From Streptococcus suis (GTDB lineage Bacteria; Bacillota; Bacilli; Lactobacillales; Streptococcaceae): a stretch of 64,000 bases of DNA. Made by a program: the position numbers and the translations under genes. The number at the start of each line of letters is the position of its first letter. Position 1 is the stretch's first letter. The DNA is taken from NCBI RefSeq assembly GCF_019794555.1, contig NZ_JAIMEP010000001.1, positions 92,855-156,854 on the forward strand. The letters are read 5' to 3'. Below the pieces are notes generated by a model. It worked only from the letters and a program-made list of their open reading frames with translations. It had not been told where the DNA came from and searched no databases. Of this stretch, positions 55,270 to 64,000 are shown piece after piece.

Positions 55270-56217
55270 ATGACTCATCGTAAAATTGTTGTTGCTTTGG
55301 GAGGAAATGCCATTTTAACGTCAGATCCATCAGCCAAAGCCCAAAAAGCTGCCCTGGTACAGACTGCTAAGCACCTTGTCAAACTGATCAAAAATGGGGA
55401 TGATTTGATTATCACTCATGGTAATGGTCCGCAAGTTGGGAATTTATTATTGCAAAACTTAGCAGCTAACTCTGAAAAAAATCCAGCCTTCCCATTAGAC
55501 AGTTTGGTCGCTATGACCGAAGGATCAATCGGTTTCTGGTTACAAAATGCTCTTGAAAATGAATTAGCCAAAGAAGGTATTGATAAAGGTGTTGTCTCTG
55601 TTGTCACACAAGTAATTGTAGATAAAAATGATCCTGCATTTGAAAACTTATCAAAACCCATTGGTCCATTCTATACCAAAGAAGAAGCGGAGTTGGAAAG
55701 TCAAAAGACTGGTGCAACTTTCAAAGAAGATGCTGGACGGGGCTGGCGCAAAGTAGTGGCTTCTCCAAAGCCAATTGGTATTAAAGAGATTGGCACAATC
55801 CGTACTCTACTAAATGCAGGGGAGATTGTTGTCGCAGCAGGTGGAGGTGGTGTACCAGTTATCCAAGAAGAAGATGGAACCCTTGTGGGCGTCGAGGCTG
55901 TAATTGATAAGGACTTTGCATCACAATGTCTTGCTGAATTAGTCGATGCAGATGTCTTTATTATCTTAACGGGCGTGGATTATGTCTATGTTCGTTTTAA
56001 CAAGCCAGATCAAAGGAAATTGGAAAAGGTAACCGTTGCGGAGCTTGAAGAGTATATTGGTCAAAATGAATTTGCACCTGGCTCCATGTTACCAAAAGTA
56101 GAAGCAGCTATTGCTTTTGTCAATCATAAGCCAAACTCTAAGGCTGTGATTACCTCGTTAGAAAATTTAGGAGCATTGATTGAGTCGCACAGTGGCACAA
56201 CCATTACAAAACATTGA
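55270..56217 (+). CDS. arcC: Carbamate kinase
   Basis: This 315-residue enzyme makes ATP from carbamoyl phosphate and ADP, releasing carbon dioxide and ammonia. Motifs: [49 protein letters not shown] and [12 protein letters not shown]. Full family length. GGAGGG lies 12 bases before the ATG. It is the last enzyme gene of the arcABC operon, separated from arcD by 569 bases. Confidence 0.96.
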   Translation: MTHRKIVVALGGNAILTSDPSAKAQKAALVQTAKHLVKLIKNGDDLIITHGNGPQVGNLLLQNLAANSEKNPAFPLDSLVAMTEGSIGFWLQNALENELAKEGIDKGVVSVVTQVIVDKNDPAFENLSKPIGPFYTKEEAELESQKTGATFKEDAGRGWRKVVASPKPIGIKEIGTIRTLLNAGEIVVAAGGGGVPVIQEEDGTLVGVEAVIDKDFASQCLAELVDADVFIILTGVDYVYVRFNKPDQRKLEKVTVAELEEYIGQNEFAPGSMLPKVEAAIAFVNHKPNSKAVITSLENLGALIESHSGTTITKH

Positions 56218-56786
56218 TAATAGCAAACAGATTGCTATTCAAGGACAGGAGAGTATTTCTTTCCGTTCTTACTCTCCTTCCATTTTAGCTTATTCCTCAT
56301 CAGTATCTACCTATGAGTAACTGAGGATGACGAACACTCATCCAGCCTGCCTTCCGTTCATAAGGACCTTTCAATTGTGTGTAGGTGGATACTTGAGTTG
56401 ACGATTCTACTGGAAATACCGACAGTTTGTCTATCATAAACTTGCTTTAACTGTACTTCATGAATCTACTTGCTTTGGTCAGTAGCTTCCAACTTTTGAC
56501 AGTCATTAGAAACAGACTGGTGAAGGAAACTGTAACTACTAAAACCAATCTTATCCCTACTATATTTGGGTGTTAAAAGATTTCCTAAACTTTTTGAGTG
56601 AGTACGAAATGCAAACTAGAAGACAAGATTGAAGACTGGTTATTCTGGAGTATGTTTTTGAAATATGTATGAATATTTTCATGGTTTTTCCAGAGCTGTT
56701 CGTATGGTATCTAGTAGAGTTGTGTATCCGTTTGACATTCATTTTATGTATCCATACATTGAAAAATATTATGGGAGGTTTTTACA
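56218..56786 (+). promoter_or_regulatory. arcC-arcD gap with hairpins, an ArgR-like box and the arcD promoter
   Basis: Two hairpins follow arcC: AATAGCAA-ACAGA-TTGCTATT (56219-56239) and AGGAGAGTA...TACTCTCCT (56247-56278). About 370 bases with no gene or recognised signal follow. TGTATGAATATTTTCATG (about 56666-56683) resembles an ARG box. TTGACA (56732-56737), 17 bases, TACATT (56755-56760) is a good promoter. The palindrome ATGTAT-CC-ATACAT (56746-56759) covers its -10. So arcD is likely transcribed separately from arcABC, under a dimeric repressor. Confidence 0.65.
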
Positions 56787-58289
56787 ATGAGTGAAAAAGT
56801 AAAAAAAGGCTTTAAGATGCCTTCTTCATATACTGTCCTCATGATCATCATTGCCATTATGGCTGTGATGACTTGGATTATTCCTGCCGGCCAATATCAA
56901 GTGGATGATGGCGGTAATTTTATTACAGGTACCTATGAAGCAGTGGATCAAAATCCCCAAGGGATTTGGGACGTGTTGATGGCTCCTGTGCGGGCAATGC
57001 TAGGGCACGGTGCAACATCTGCAGCCATTGATGTTTCCTTCTTTATCTTGATGGTTGGTGCTTTTCTTGGAGTTGTAAATGAGACAGGTGCCTTAGACGT
57101 TGGGATTGCCTCCATCGTGAAACGCTTCAAGGGCCGTGAAAAATGGTTGATTTATGTCCTTATGTTTCTCTTTGGCTTAGGTGGTTCCACCTATGGCATG
57201 GGTGAAGAAACAATGGCTTTCTTCCCGCTGATTATTCCTGTTATGATGGCAGTTGGGTACGATAGTATTACTGGGGTTGCCATAATCCTACTAGGTTCTC
57301 AAATTGGTTGTTTAGCCTCAACTGTCAATCCATTTGCGACTGGTGTGGCTTCCGCAACAGCTGGGGTATCCATTGCCGATGGTATGATATGGCGGATTGT
57401 CTTCTTTATTGTTATCCTTGGTTTGGGAATGGCCTTTGTTGCTAATTATGCTGAAAAAGTGAAGAAAGATCCAACTAAATCCTTGGTTTATAAACAAAGG
57501 GCAGAAGATATGGAACATTTCAACGTGACAGCTGATCGGGCTGTTAATGATACCTTAACTCCTGCACAAAAACGTGTATTGATTCTCTTCTTCCTTACTT
57601 TTGTCTTTATGATTTTGAGTTTCATTCCATGGGAAGATTTAGGGGTGACACTCTTTACAGATATTAAAGAATGGTTGATTTCAATCCCAGTTCTAGGGCA
57701 AATTGTTGGTATTACAACCTATCCATTTGGTTGGTGGTATTTCCCAGAAGGTGCTATGCTCTTTGCTGCTGCAGGTGTATTGATTGGTGTCGTTTATGGT
57801 ATGGGTGAAGATCGCTTGGTAAAGGCCTTCATGAATGGTGCTGCGGATCTTCTTAGTGTTGCCTTGATTTGTGCTGTTGCGCGTGGAATCCAAGTGATTA
57901 TGAATGATGGTATGATTACTGCAACGATTCTACACTGGGGCGAAGTGGGACTCCAAGGACTCTCTTCTCAAGTCTTTATCGTCTTGACCTATCTATTCTA
58001 CCTTCCAATGTCTTTCTTAATTCCATCAACATCTGGCTTGGCAGGTGCTTCTATGGGTATCATGGCTCCTTTGGGTGAGTTTGTAAATGTACCTGCACAT
58101 TTGATTATCACTGCTTTCCAAGCAGCTTCTGGTGTATTGAATTTAGTTGCTCCAACCTCTGGTATTGTTATGGGAGCATTGGCACTTGGTCGCGTGGATA
58201 TTGCTACCTGGTATAAATTCGTTGGAAAATTGATTGCAGCCATTATTGTTGCATCTATCATCATTCTTGTGATTGCAACATTCTTTTAA
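56787..58289 (+). CDS. arcD: Arginine-ornithine antiporter (YfcC/ArcD-type)
   Basis: This 500-residue membrane protein with about 12 helices belongs to the YfcC/C4-dicarboxylate-like (DcuC) group used as arginine/ornithine exchanger in streptococcal arc loci. Recognisable segments: AIMAVMTWIIPAGQY at the N-terminus, GGSTYGMGEETMAFFPLIIP, GSQIGCLASTVNPFATGVAS and FLIPSTSGLAGASMGIMAPL, with LVAPTSGIVMGALALGRV near the end. GGGAGG precedes ATG. It lets arginine enter in exchange for ornithine at no energy cost. Confidence 0.92.
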   Translation: MSEKVKKGFKMPSSYTVLMIIIAIMAVMTWIIPAGQYQVDDGGNFITGTYEAVDQNPQGIWDVLMAPVRAMLGHGATSAAIDVSFFILMVGAFLGVVNETGALDVGIASIVKRFKGREKWLIYVLMFLFGLGGSTYGMGEETMAFFPLIIPVMMAVGYDSITGVAIILLGSQIGCLASTVNPFATGVASATAGVSIADGMIWRIVFFIVILGLGMAFVANYAEKVKKDPTKSLVYKQRAEDMEHFNVTADRAVNDTLTPAQKRVLILFFLTFVFMILSFIPWEDLGVTLFTDIKEWLISIPVLGQIVGITTYPFGWWYFPEGAMLFAAAGVLIGVVYGMGEDRLVKAFMNGAADLLSVALICAVARGIQVIMNDGMITATILHWGEVGLQGLSSQVFIVLTYLFYLPMSFLIPSTSGLAGASMGIMAPLGEFVNVPAHLIITAFQAASGVLNLVAPTSGIVMGALALGRVDIATWYKFVGKLIAAIIVASIIILVIATFF

Positions 58290-58340
58290 AAAATGGTAGG
58301 TCTTACTCCGATCCATAAATTGTGTATGAAAGGAGAGACA

Positions 58341-59690
58341 ATGAAGGAACATTCATTTATTACTGAGGAGCACAAGCAAGCTTGTGTGGCGGCTATTCAA
58401 GCATTAGTCGCCTTTCCCTCTGTATTGCAAGAACATCAGACCAGTACTCCTTTTGGACAAGCTATTCAAGATGTTTTAGAATACACGCTATCCATGGCTG
58501 AAAAACTGGGTTTTTCAACTTATCTCGATCCTGAAGGGTATTATGGTTATGCCCAAATCGGTCAAGGGGATGAATTGTTGGCAATTCTTTGTCATTTAGA
58601 TGTCGTTCCAGCTGGGGACCTATCGAATTGGGAAACTCCCCCTTTTGAAGCAACCATAAAAAATGACCATTTGGTTGGTCGAGGGGTGCAAGATGATAAG
58701 GGTCCTTCCATGGCAGCTTTATTTGCGGTCAAGGCCTTAATGGATGCTGGTGTCACTTTTACCAAACGTATTCGGTTTATCTTTGGAACAGACGAAGAAA
58801 CCTTATGGCGGTGTATGAATCGGTACAATCAATTAGAAGAAGTTGCGACGATGGGATTTGCACCAGATTCTTCTTTCCCATTGACCTATGCAGAAAAAGG
58901 TCTGTTACAAGCAAAACTTGTTGGTCCTGGAGACCGTATTTTAACGATTGAGGCTGGAACAGCTTATAATGTTGTGCCTGCAAAGGCTAGTTATTCAGGG
59001 CATTTGTTGGCCAGTTTGGTTGCTGAATTGGATCAATTAGGATTCGATTATGAAATGGATGATGATCGAGTAATTGTTTTAGGCATTTCAAAACATGCCA
59101 AGGATGCTGCAGAGGGAATCAATGCGATCGTTCGATTGGCCATTGCGCTCCAAAAATTTGTTGGTCATCCTGCGATTGATTTCATTGCCAATGCAGTAGG
59201 GGAAGATGCAACAGGTTTCAGATTATTTGACGATGTCACGGATGAACCTTCTGGAACCCTTAGTTTCAATATTGCGGGTCTCACGATTCAGCCTAAAAAA
59301 TCTGAAATTCGGATTGATATGCGGATTCCTGTTCTTGCGATTAAGGAACATTTGGTGCATATCTTGAGTGAAAAGGCAGCAACTTATGGTTTAGACTATC
59401 AAGAATTTGACTACTTACCAGCTTTATATGTCCCTTTGGACAGTGAATTGGTTCAGACCTTAATGGCAGTCTATCAAGAAAAAACGGGTGATACCCTTAG
59501 TCAGCCTATCTCATCAGGTGGTGCGACCTTCGCTCGAACTATGAAAAACTGTGTGGCCTTTGGAGCCTGTTTCCCAGATACGGAGCAAACCGAGCATCAG
59601 GAAAATGAACGGATGCCGTTGAAGGATTTAGATAAAACGATGGATATCTACGCAGAAGCAGTCTATCGCTTAGCTGGAGAAATGCAATAA
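58341..59690 (+). CDS. arcT: M20 dipeptidase (PepV/Sapep type) of the arc locus
   Basis: This 449-residue di-zinc peptidase has metal ligands in LAILCHLDVVPAGD, GRGVQDDKGPS, FGTDEETLWRCMNRY, FAPDSSFPLTYAEKG and ISSGGATFARTMKN. The ATG 58341 follows AAAGGAGAG and is preferred to 58293, which abuts arcD. Streptococcal arc loci carry a peptidase at this spot called arcT; it may release arginine from dipeptides for the pathway. Transcribed with arcD (51-base gap). Confidence 0.88.
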   Translation: MKEHSFITEEHKQACVAAIQALVAFPSVLQEHQTSTPFGQAIQDVLEYTLSMAEKLGFSTYLDPEGYYGYAQIGQGDELLAILCHLDVVPAGDLSNWETPPFEATIKNDHLVGRGVQDDKGPSMAALFAVKALMDAGVTFTKRIRFIFGTDEETLWRCMNRYNQLEEVATMGFAPDSSFPLTYAEKGLLQAKLVGPGDRILTIEAGTAYNVVPAKASYSGHLLASLVAELDQLGFDYEMDDDRVIVLGISKHAKDAAEGINAIVRLAIALQKFVGHPAIDFIANAVGEDATGFRLFDDVTDEPSGTLSFNIAGLTIQPKKSEIRIDMRIPVLAIKEHLVHILSEKAATYGLDYQEFDYLPALYVPLDSELVQTLMAVYQEKTGDTLSQPISSGGATFARTMKNCVAFGACFPDTEQTEHQENERMPLKDLDKTMDIYAEAVYRLAGEMQ

Positions 59691-59698
59691 ACTGTAAA

Positions 59699-59732
59699 GC
59701 ATCTCGTGTTGAAAAATACGAGGTGTTTTTTC
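59699..59732 (+). terminator. Terminator after the dipeptidase gene
   Basis: ATCTCGT pairs with ACGAGGT around a 10-base loop; GTTTTTTC follows. Confidence 0.75.
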
Positions 59733-59740
59733 GGAAAACA

Positions 59741-59778
59741 AAATATCCTAGGCAATCTTGTAACCTAGGATATTTTTT
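59741..59778. terminator. Bidirectional terminator between arcT and argR
   Basis: AAATATCCTAGG and CCTAGGATATTT form a 12-bp perfect stem with an 11-base loop, T-rich on both sides. It lies between convergent genes. Confidence 0.85.
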
Positions 59779-59779
59779 C

Positions 59780-60252
59780 TTATTCCTTTGATAAAAAGAA
59801 TGGTGGTGTAAATTGAGTAAGATGTTCAAAACAAGCTAAGGCTGCTTCAGTATCGTGGCAAATAATGAGACAGACATCGTCGCCACAAAGCGTCGCGACA
59901 ATCTCAGGGATTTCCATGGCATCAAGAATTGAGCCAAAGGAGCTGGCCAGTCCTGGAAGTGTTTTTAATACAACTTGGTGCTGTACTGGTTTGAGCATAA
60001 TGAGAGCATCTTCCATATACAGACGGAGGCGTTTTTCCCAACGGGTTGGTACGATCGGGTTGACCATGTAATAAGAGGAGGCATCTTCATTGACCTTTAC
60101 TAAATTTAATAATTTGATATCACGAGACAAGGTTGATTGGGTAACGGTGACTCCGTTTAATTCCAGCAATTCTTGCAGTTCTTGTTGTGTGTGAAGTTTT
60201 TTTCTTTTATTAAGGAAAGGATTAATTTATGGCGACTTTCAATCTTATTCAT
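59780..60252 (-). pseudogene. argR: Arginine repressor ArgR, frameshifted near the N-terminus
   Basis: From ATG at 60252 the frame reads [19 protein letters not shown] and then runs out of frame. In another frame [32 protein letters not shown] and the C-terminal arginine-binding/oligomer domain ([21 protein letters not shown]) follow to the end. The break is at an A7 tract (T7 on +, 60197-60203) where eight A would restore a normal protein of about 157 residues. The truncated product from TTG 60169 (129 residues) would lose the first helices of the DNA-binding domain. It could be a true mutation, a slippage-switched gene or a sequencing error in the homopolymer. Confidence 0.85.
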
Positions 60253-60276
60253 GGGGTTGACCTCAATTAAAAAGTT

Positions 60277-61305
60277 TTATTGGATAAACATTGCATCTCC
60301 AAAGCTAAAGAAGCGGTAACGTTCTTCAACAGCATGTTTATAAGCTTCTAAGGTAAATTCTCTACCTGCAAAAGCTGAAACAAGCATAACCAAAGTGGAT
60401 TTTGGAAGATGGAAATTAGTTGAAAATGCATCGACAATTCGGAAGGTATATCCTGGTTTGATGAAAATATTTGTCCAACCAGAATCTGCTTCTAAACGCC
60501 CATCAAATTTGTTTCCAATGGTTTCCAGCGTGCGAATAGAAGTGGTTCCAACCGCAACGATACGTCCACCATTTTCTTTGACTTGATTGAGAGTTTGAGC
60601 TGCTTCAGCGGTTAGGTTGTAAAATTCTGAATGCATCTCATGCTCATCAACGTTTTCGACAGAGACTGGGCGGAAGGTTCCGAGACCAACATGAAGTGTC
60701 AAATAGACTAATTTCACACCTTTGGCTTCAATTTTTTCAAGTAGTTCCTGGGTAAAATGGAGGCCGGCAGTTGGAGCTGCGGCAGAACCATTTTCTTTGG
60801 CATAAACAGTCTGGTAGCGCTCGCGGTCTTCCAATTTTTCATGAATATATGGAGGGAGTGGCATTTCACCGAGGCTTTCTAAGACTTCTAAGAAGATTCC
60901 ATCGTAAGTGAACTCAACGATTCGGCCTCCGTGTTCCAATTCCTCTACAATGGTAGCTGTCAAACGTCCATCTCCAAAGGCAACTGTCGTACCGACTTTC
61001 AAGCGCTTCGCTGGTTTTGCAAGAACCTCCCACTGATCACCTTGGGTATTTTTCAAAAGTAAAAGTTCTACATGTCCGTTTGTTTCGGGCTTGTAGCCGT
61101 AGAGGCGGGCAGGCAAAACGCGCGTGTTGTTCATTACAAGGGCATCACCTGGGTGAAGCTGGTCAATAATATGGTCAAAATGGCTATCAACCATGCTGTG
61201 CTTCTCGCGGTCGAGGATGAGAAGTTTGGAGCTGTCACGCTTCTCAAGCGGAACTTGGGCAATCAGTTCTTCTGGTAAATCAAAATCAAAATCTGCAGTA
61301 TTCAT
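60277..61305 (-). CDS. queA: S-adenosylmethionine:tRNA ribosyltransferase-isomerase
   Basis: This 342-residue enzyme makes epoxyqueuosine in the tRNA queuosine pathway by transferring the ribosyl part of SAM. Motifs: [19 protein letters not shown] at the N-terminus, [43 protein letters not shown] and [12 protein letters not shown], plus the end [14 protein letters not shown]. Full family length. It precedes argR by 24 bases in the same direction; AAGGAG lies upstream, right after the small membrane gene. Confidence 0.96.
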   Translation of the reverse strand: MNTADFDFDLPEELIAQVPLEKRDSSKLLILDREKHSMVDSHFDHIIDQLHPGDALVMNNTRVLPARLYGYKPETNGHVELLLLKNTQGDQWEVLAKPAKRLKVGTTVAFGDGRLTATIVEELEHGGRIVEFTYDGIFLEVLESLGEMPLPPYIHEKLEDRERYQTVYAKENGSAAAPTAGLHFTQELLEKIEAKGVKLVYLTLHVGLGTFRPVSVENVDEHEMHSEFYNLTAEAAQTLNQVKENGGRIVAVGTTSIRTLETIGNKFDGRLEADSGWTNIFIKPGYTFRIVDAFSTNFHLPKSTLVMLVSAFAGREFTLEAYKHAVEERYRFFSFGDAMFIQ

Positions 61306-61319
61306 ATACTCTCCTTAAT

Positions 61320-61487
61320 CTAAAATAATACAGCCATCAAATACATCAATAGGGCAAACGGGAATAGAATGAGTATTACACCAAGCATCGTTAGGATGAT
61401 TTTTATACTTTTTGGCTTTGGAATAAAATAACTGATTAAACAGAGAGCAATTCCTGTAAAAAATAGGATCAATAATTCTTGTGTCAT
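61320..61487 (-). CDS. Small 55-residue membrane protein upstream of queA
   Basis: A short frame with two hydrophobic helices: MTQELLILFFTGIALCLISY, turn IPKPKSI, then ILTMLGVILILFPFALLMYL and a short tail. It ends 14 bases before the queA start, and both should share one transcript. Its ATG is six bases from an extended -10 (TGA-TATAAT, 61494-61499), so the mRNA would be leaderless. I do not recognise the family. Length and composition suggest a regulatory or structural small membrane protein. Confidence 0.6.
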   Translation of the reverse strand: MTQELLILFFTGIALCLISYFIPKPKSIKIILTMLGVILILFPFALLMYLMAVLF

Positions 61488-61493
61488 GTATTC

Positions 61494-61502
61494 ATTATAT
61501 CA
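61494..61502 (-). promoter_or_regulatory. Extended -10 six bases before the small-protein ATG
   Basis: On the minus strand TGA-TATAAT followed by six bases and ATG 61487. No clear -35 box. It is back to back with the nagB promoter. Confidence 0.6.
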
Positions 61503-61537
61503 CAATTTTAGTAAATCGTGAGGTTGAACGGAAAGAA

Positions 61538-61580
61538 TTGGTATATATCAATTGACAAAAATTGGTATATACCATATAAT
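61538..61580 (+). promoter_or_regulatory. nagB: nagB promoter with two NagR/GntR-type operators
   Basis: TTGACA (61552-61557), 17 bases, TATAAT (61575-61580): perfect consensus. The palindromes TTGGTATATATCAA (61538-61551) and TTGGTATATACCAT (61562-61575) flank the -35 box and fill the spacer. Both resemble the dre sites of the GntR-family NagR/YvoA repressor, released by amino-sugar phosphates. Confidence 0.8.
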
Positions 61581-61611
61581 ATACATAAGAAATAGGTAAG
61601 AGGTGAATCAT

Positions 61612-62316
61612 ATGAAAATTCATGTTGTAAACAATCAAGTTGATGGTGCGGTACTAGCTGTAGATTTGTTGAGAGAAAAGTTGGCTAATGGTGCAAAAGT
61701 GCTTGGTTTAGCAACGGGTTCTAGCCCGCTTGAGTTCTATAGAATAATCCGTGAGTCAGATTTGGACTTTTCTGATGTGACTTCTGTCAATTTGGATGAG
61801 TACGTGGGACTGGGTGAAGACAGTGACCAGTCTTATGTTCACTTTATGAAAGAGAATCTTTTCAATGCTAAACCATTCAAACAATCATTTTTACCAAATG
61901 GCTTGGCAAACGACTTGACCGAGGAAATTGCCCGTTACAATCAGATTTTGGTAGACCATCCGGTAGATTTCCAAATTTTAGGAATTGGTCGCAACGGTCA
62001 TATCGGTTTTAATGAACCAGGAGCGTCATTTGATGCTGTTGCTCGTGTGGTTGATTTGGCACCATCAACCATTGAAGCCAATGCTCGTTTCTTTGCTCAT
62101 TCAGAGGATGTTCCAAAACAAGCCATTTCAATGGGGATTGCCAATATTATGGCAGCCAAGACCATTGTCCTCATGGCTTATGGGGAAGAAAAGGCAGATG
62201 CGATTAAAGCTATGGTCGAAGGAGAAGTTACGGAAGAGGTTCCAGCAAGTATTCTCCAAAAACATAACGATGTAGTGTTGATTATTGACCATGCAGCTGC
62301 GAGTAAATTAGGATAA
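61612..62316 (+). CDS. nagB: Glucosamine-6-phosphate deaminase
   Basis: This 234-residue enzyme converts glucosamine-6-phosphate to fructose-6-phosphate and ammonia, so amino sugars can enter glycolysis. Motifs: [35 protein letters not shown], and the active-site [14 protein letters not shown]. It is the short Gram-positive form. ATG 61612 follows AGAGGTG; the GTG at 61603 lies within the Shine-Dalgarno and is rejected. Confidence 0.95.
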   Translation: MKIHVVNNQVDGAVLAVDLLREKLANGAKVLGLATGSSPLEFYRIIRESDLDFSDVTSVNLDEYVGLGEDSDQSYVHFMKENLFNAKPFKQSFLPNGLANDLTEEIARYNQILVDHPVDFQILGIGRNGHIGFNEPGASFDAVARVVDLAPSTIEANARFFAHSEDVPKQAISMGIANIMAAKTIVLMAYGEEKADAIKAMVEGEVTEEVPASILQKHNDVVLIIDHAAASKLG

Positions 62317-62321
62317 CAGAA

Positions 62322-62372
62322 AAAACCACAAGGGATCATTCTATCCAATAGAAATGCCTATTGTGGTCTTTT
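62322..62372 (+). terminator. nagB terminator
   Basis: AAAACCACAA pairs with TTGTGGTCTTTT around a 28-base loop with its own pairing. Confidence 0.65.
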
Positions 62373-62450
62373 GATTTTCTCCCCATCTTCAGAATAGGAA
62401 TGGATGCTATTTAATAATTATTAATTCTTTCTATTGTCAAAGGCACCAGC

Positions 62451-62473
62451 TTTCAGATAAGGAACCGAGGCAC
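62451..62473 (+). repeat. Fragment shared with the MITE-like element at 39975
   Basis: AGCTTTCAGATAAGGAACCG, then AGG, matches the repeat at 39993 (AGCTTTCAGACAAGGAACTG, then AGG) with two differences. The similarity fades after it. This is a decayed copy just before the group II intron. Confidence 0.5.
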
Positions 62474-62546
62474 GGGCAGCAGTAAAGTATGGGTAGGCGA
62501 ATGTGAGAATATCATTAGGTTCATTTAAATGTACTCAAATAAACAA

Positions 62547-64000
62547 CGCGACAGGATTATAGAATGCTTGTCTTAAGCAAGGAAAAACACCTATGGTGGC
62601 CGTCATAGGTGTTTTGAAAGTACGACGGGCATGTCGTACCTCTGAGGTGAAAGTCCTCCGTGGGCACCCGCTACCGGTGAACCCAATAGCGACTCCCAAG
62701 CCTGACTATCGTGAGGTAGCGGGGAGAGGAAGGGATAGCGAAATCGTGGCACTACGAACAGAAACGTGATACAAAGGCGTATTTAGCGGATAAGGTGGCT
62801 TTCAACACTAAAGTCCAAAAAGGTAGTCGTAACCTATTTGCGTAAATCACGAGTGTAAACGAGGAAAGATGTACGACTTATCCCGTGAGGTCTCATGGGC
62901 GTCGATAAGACGTAGTAACAACGAACCATGAGAAGTCAGCCAAAGCCATAGTAGTGATGAAGTTTCTGTAATGGAAACGGAGCGAAGGGCTGAACAATTA
63001 ACCGAAGTATACCTACTTCGATTGTGTCTGTAAAGAATGGTCTGATAGAACTGGAGGCAGTCACGTAATGACTAGAAGAAAGTTCGCCAATATAAGACAT
63101 CCTACAGACACCGAAACAAGAAAGGAGTACGCACATGTCACAGTTACTAGATAATATCCTATCACGTTCAAATATGTTGGATGCTTACAATCAAGTTAGA
63201 GCCAATAAAGGTTCAGCAGGAATTGACGGCGTAACTATTGACGAAATAGATGACTATCTCCGCAAACACTGGCGGTCAACTAAAGAACTCATAAAGCAGA
63301 GAAAGTACAAACCACAGCCCGTTTTACGAGTTGAAATTCCTAAACCTAACGGCGAAGTTCGCCAGCTTGGCATCCCAACGGTCATGGATAGAATGATACA
63401 ACAAGCTATTGTCCAAGTCATTAGTCCTATTTGTGAACCCTATTTCTCTGATAAGAGCTACGGATTCAGACCCAATCGGTCCTGTGAACATGCCGTTATC
63501 CAGTTATTAGAATACCTTAATGACGGTTATGAGTGGATAGTGGACATAGACCTCGAAAAGTTTTTCGATACCGTTCCTCAAGATAGACTGATGTCGCTTG
63601 TTCATAACATTATCCAGGATGGGGATACAGAATCTCTGATTCGTAAGTACCTTCATTCAGGTGTAGTCATCAACGGCCAACGGCATAAAACACTAGTTGG
63701 AACGCCACAGGGAGGAAACCTATCACCGCTCCTGTCCAATATCATGCTTAATGAGCTAGATAAAGAGTTGGAAAATCGCGGACTTCGCTTTGTTCGCTAC
63801 GCAGATGACTGCGTCATCACAGTTGGTAGTGAGGCGGCGGCTAAACGTGTGATGCATTCAATTAGTCGTTATATTGAAAAGCGATTAGGTTTGAAAGTCA
63901 ACATGACCAAGACCAAGATTGTGAGACCGAGCAAATTGAAGTATCTAGGATTTGGGTTCTGGAAATCATCGGGGGGTTGGAAAAGTCGTCCGCATCAGGA
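62547..64000 (+). mobile_element. Group II intron, 5' part (runs off the window)
   Basis: About 580 bases of highly structured non-coding sequence (paired segments such as AACACCTATG...CATAGGTGTT and AGTACGAC...GTCGTACC) precede a reverse transcriptase/maturase frame, the standard layout of a bacterial group II intron. The exact 5' splice site was not fixed; a GCGAC start near 62548 is likely. Domains V and VI lie beyond the window. Confidence 0.8.
63135..64000 (+). CDS. ltrA: Group II intron reverse transcriptase/maturase (partial)
   Basis: The first 288 residues are visible; the 3' end is outside the window. Reverse transcriptase blocks in order: ANKGSAGIDGVTIDEI (RT0/1), PQPVLRVEIPKPNGEVRQLG, GFRPNRSCEHAV (RT2), WIVDIDLEKFFDTV (RT3), GTPQGGNLSPLLSNIML (RT4), the catalytic RYADDCVI (RT5) and KTKIVRPSKLKYLGF (RT6/7). 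AAAGGAG precedes ATG 63135. It copies and helps splice its own intron. No disruption is seen in the visible part. Confidence 0.93.
   Translation, partial: MSQLLDNILSRSNMLDAYNQVRANKGSAGIDGVTIDEIDDYLRKHWRSTKELIKQRKYKPQPVLRVEIPKPNGEVRQLGIPTVMDRMIQQAIVQVISPICEPYFSDKSYGFRPNRSCEHAVIQLLEYLNDGYEWIVDIDLEKFFDTVPQDRLMSLVHNIIQDGDTESLIRKYLHSGVVINGQRHKTLVGTPQGGNLSPLLSNIMLNELDKELENRGLRFVRYADDCVITVGSEAAAKRVMHSISRYIEKRLGLKVNMTKTKIVRPSKLKYLGFGFWKSSGGWKSRPHQ

Noticed and set aside
62700..63130. Possible CRISPR, riboswitch or tRNA-like structure
   Set aside because: The structured segment directly precedes a group II intron reverse transcriptase and is explained as intron ribozyme. No spaced direct repeats of CRISPR type were seen anywhere in the window.
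62936..63136. Minus-strand 66-residue frame
   Set aside because: It is antisense to the intron ribozyme and has no ribosome site or recognisable domain.

Overview
The window looks like a chromosomal segment of Streptococcus suis or a very close relative. The DNA is low in G+C, uses streptococcal promoters and Shine-Dalgarno sites, and carries a wzg-wzd-wze-wzh-cpsE capsule locus. It also has an arginine deiminase locus in the order flpS-arcA-(GNAT)-arcB-arcC-arcD-peptidase-argR, and conserved Firmicutes blocks (ypmB-aspB-asnS, rapZ-yvcK-whiA). The species call is inference from gene order and protein resemblance; no search was run.

Layout. 1-5.8 kb: 3' end of a HicB antitoxin, a MerR-type-promoter zinc alcohol dehydrogenase, tehB, copper ATPase copA with cop boxes, and thiol peroxidase tpx. 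5.8-10.8 kb: a candidate small RNA, a small helical protein behind a perfect consensus promoter, and a MacB/FtsX-type ABC transporter with a giant coiled-coil permease. 11-30.6 kb: a Wzx/Wzy capsule locus. It has four regulatory/assembly genes, the initiating sugar transferase, a DUF1972 rhamnosyltransferase-like enzyme, a fused SDR-cytidylyltransferase, LicD, two Caps_synth-type glycosyltransferases (one fused to GT2), a WbsX-type protein, an acetyltransferase, wzy and wzx. A broken IS66 element follows, and then a UDP-glucose dehydrogenase carrying an N-terminal XRE helix-turn-helix. The genes suggest a polymer with a phosphate-linked polyol, O-acetyl groups, probably rhamnose, and a uronic acid if ugd belongs to the locus.

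30.8-40.3 kb: a lone 1245-residue membrane-anchored P-loop NTPase (YobI/KAP-like), a DUF308-like membrane protein with a possible papain-like domain, polA, a lipoprotein, a CoA-binding protein and a MITE-like repeat. 40.2-51 kb: an FMN reductase under a MarR regulator, ypmB-like/aspB/asnS, two toxin-antitoxin loci between near-identical terminators (one toxin frameshifted), a MATE exporter broken by a stop codon, ridA and rapZ-yvcK-whiA. 51-60.3 kb: the arginine deiminase locus, with a RUP-like repeat between arcB and arcC and an argR frameshifted in a homopolymer. 60.3-64 kb: queA, a 55-residue membrane protein, nagB under twin operators, and the 5' part of a group II intron that runs off the window.

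Themes. Several genes look recently damaged: the relE-type toxin, the MATE exporter, the IS66 transposase and argR. Four genes have a -10 box exactly six bases before the start codon, which predicts leaderless mRNAs. No rRNA, tRNA or CRISPR array was seen.
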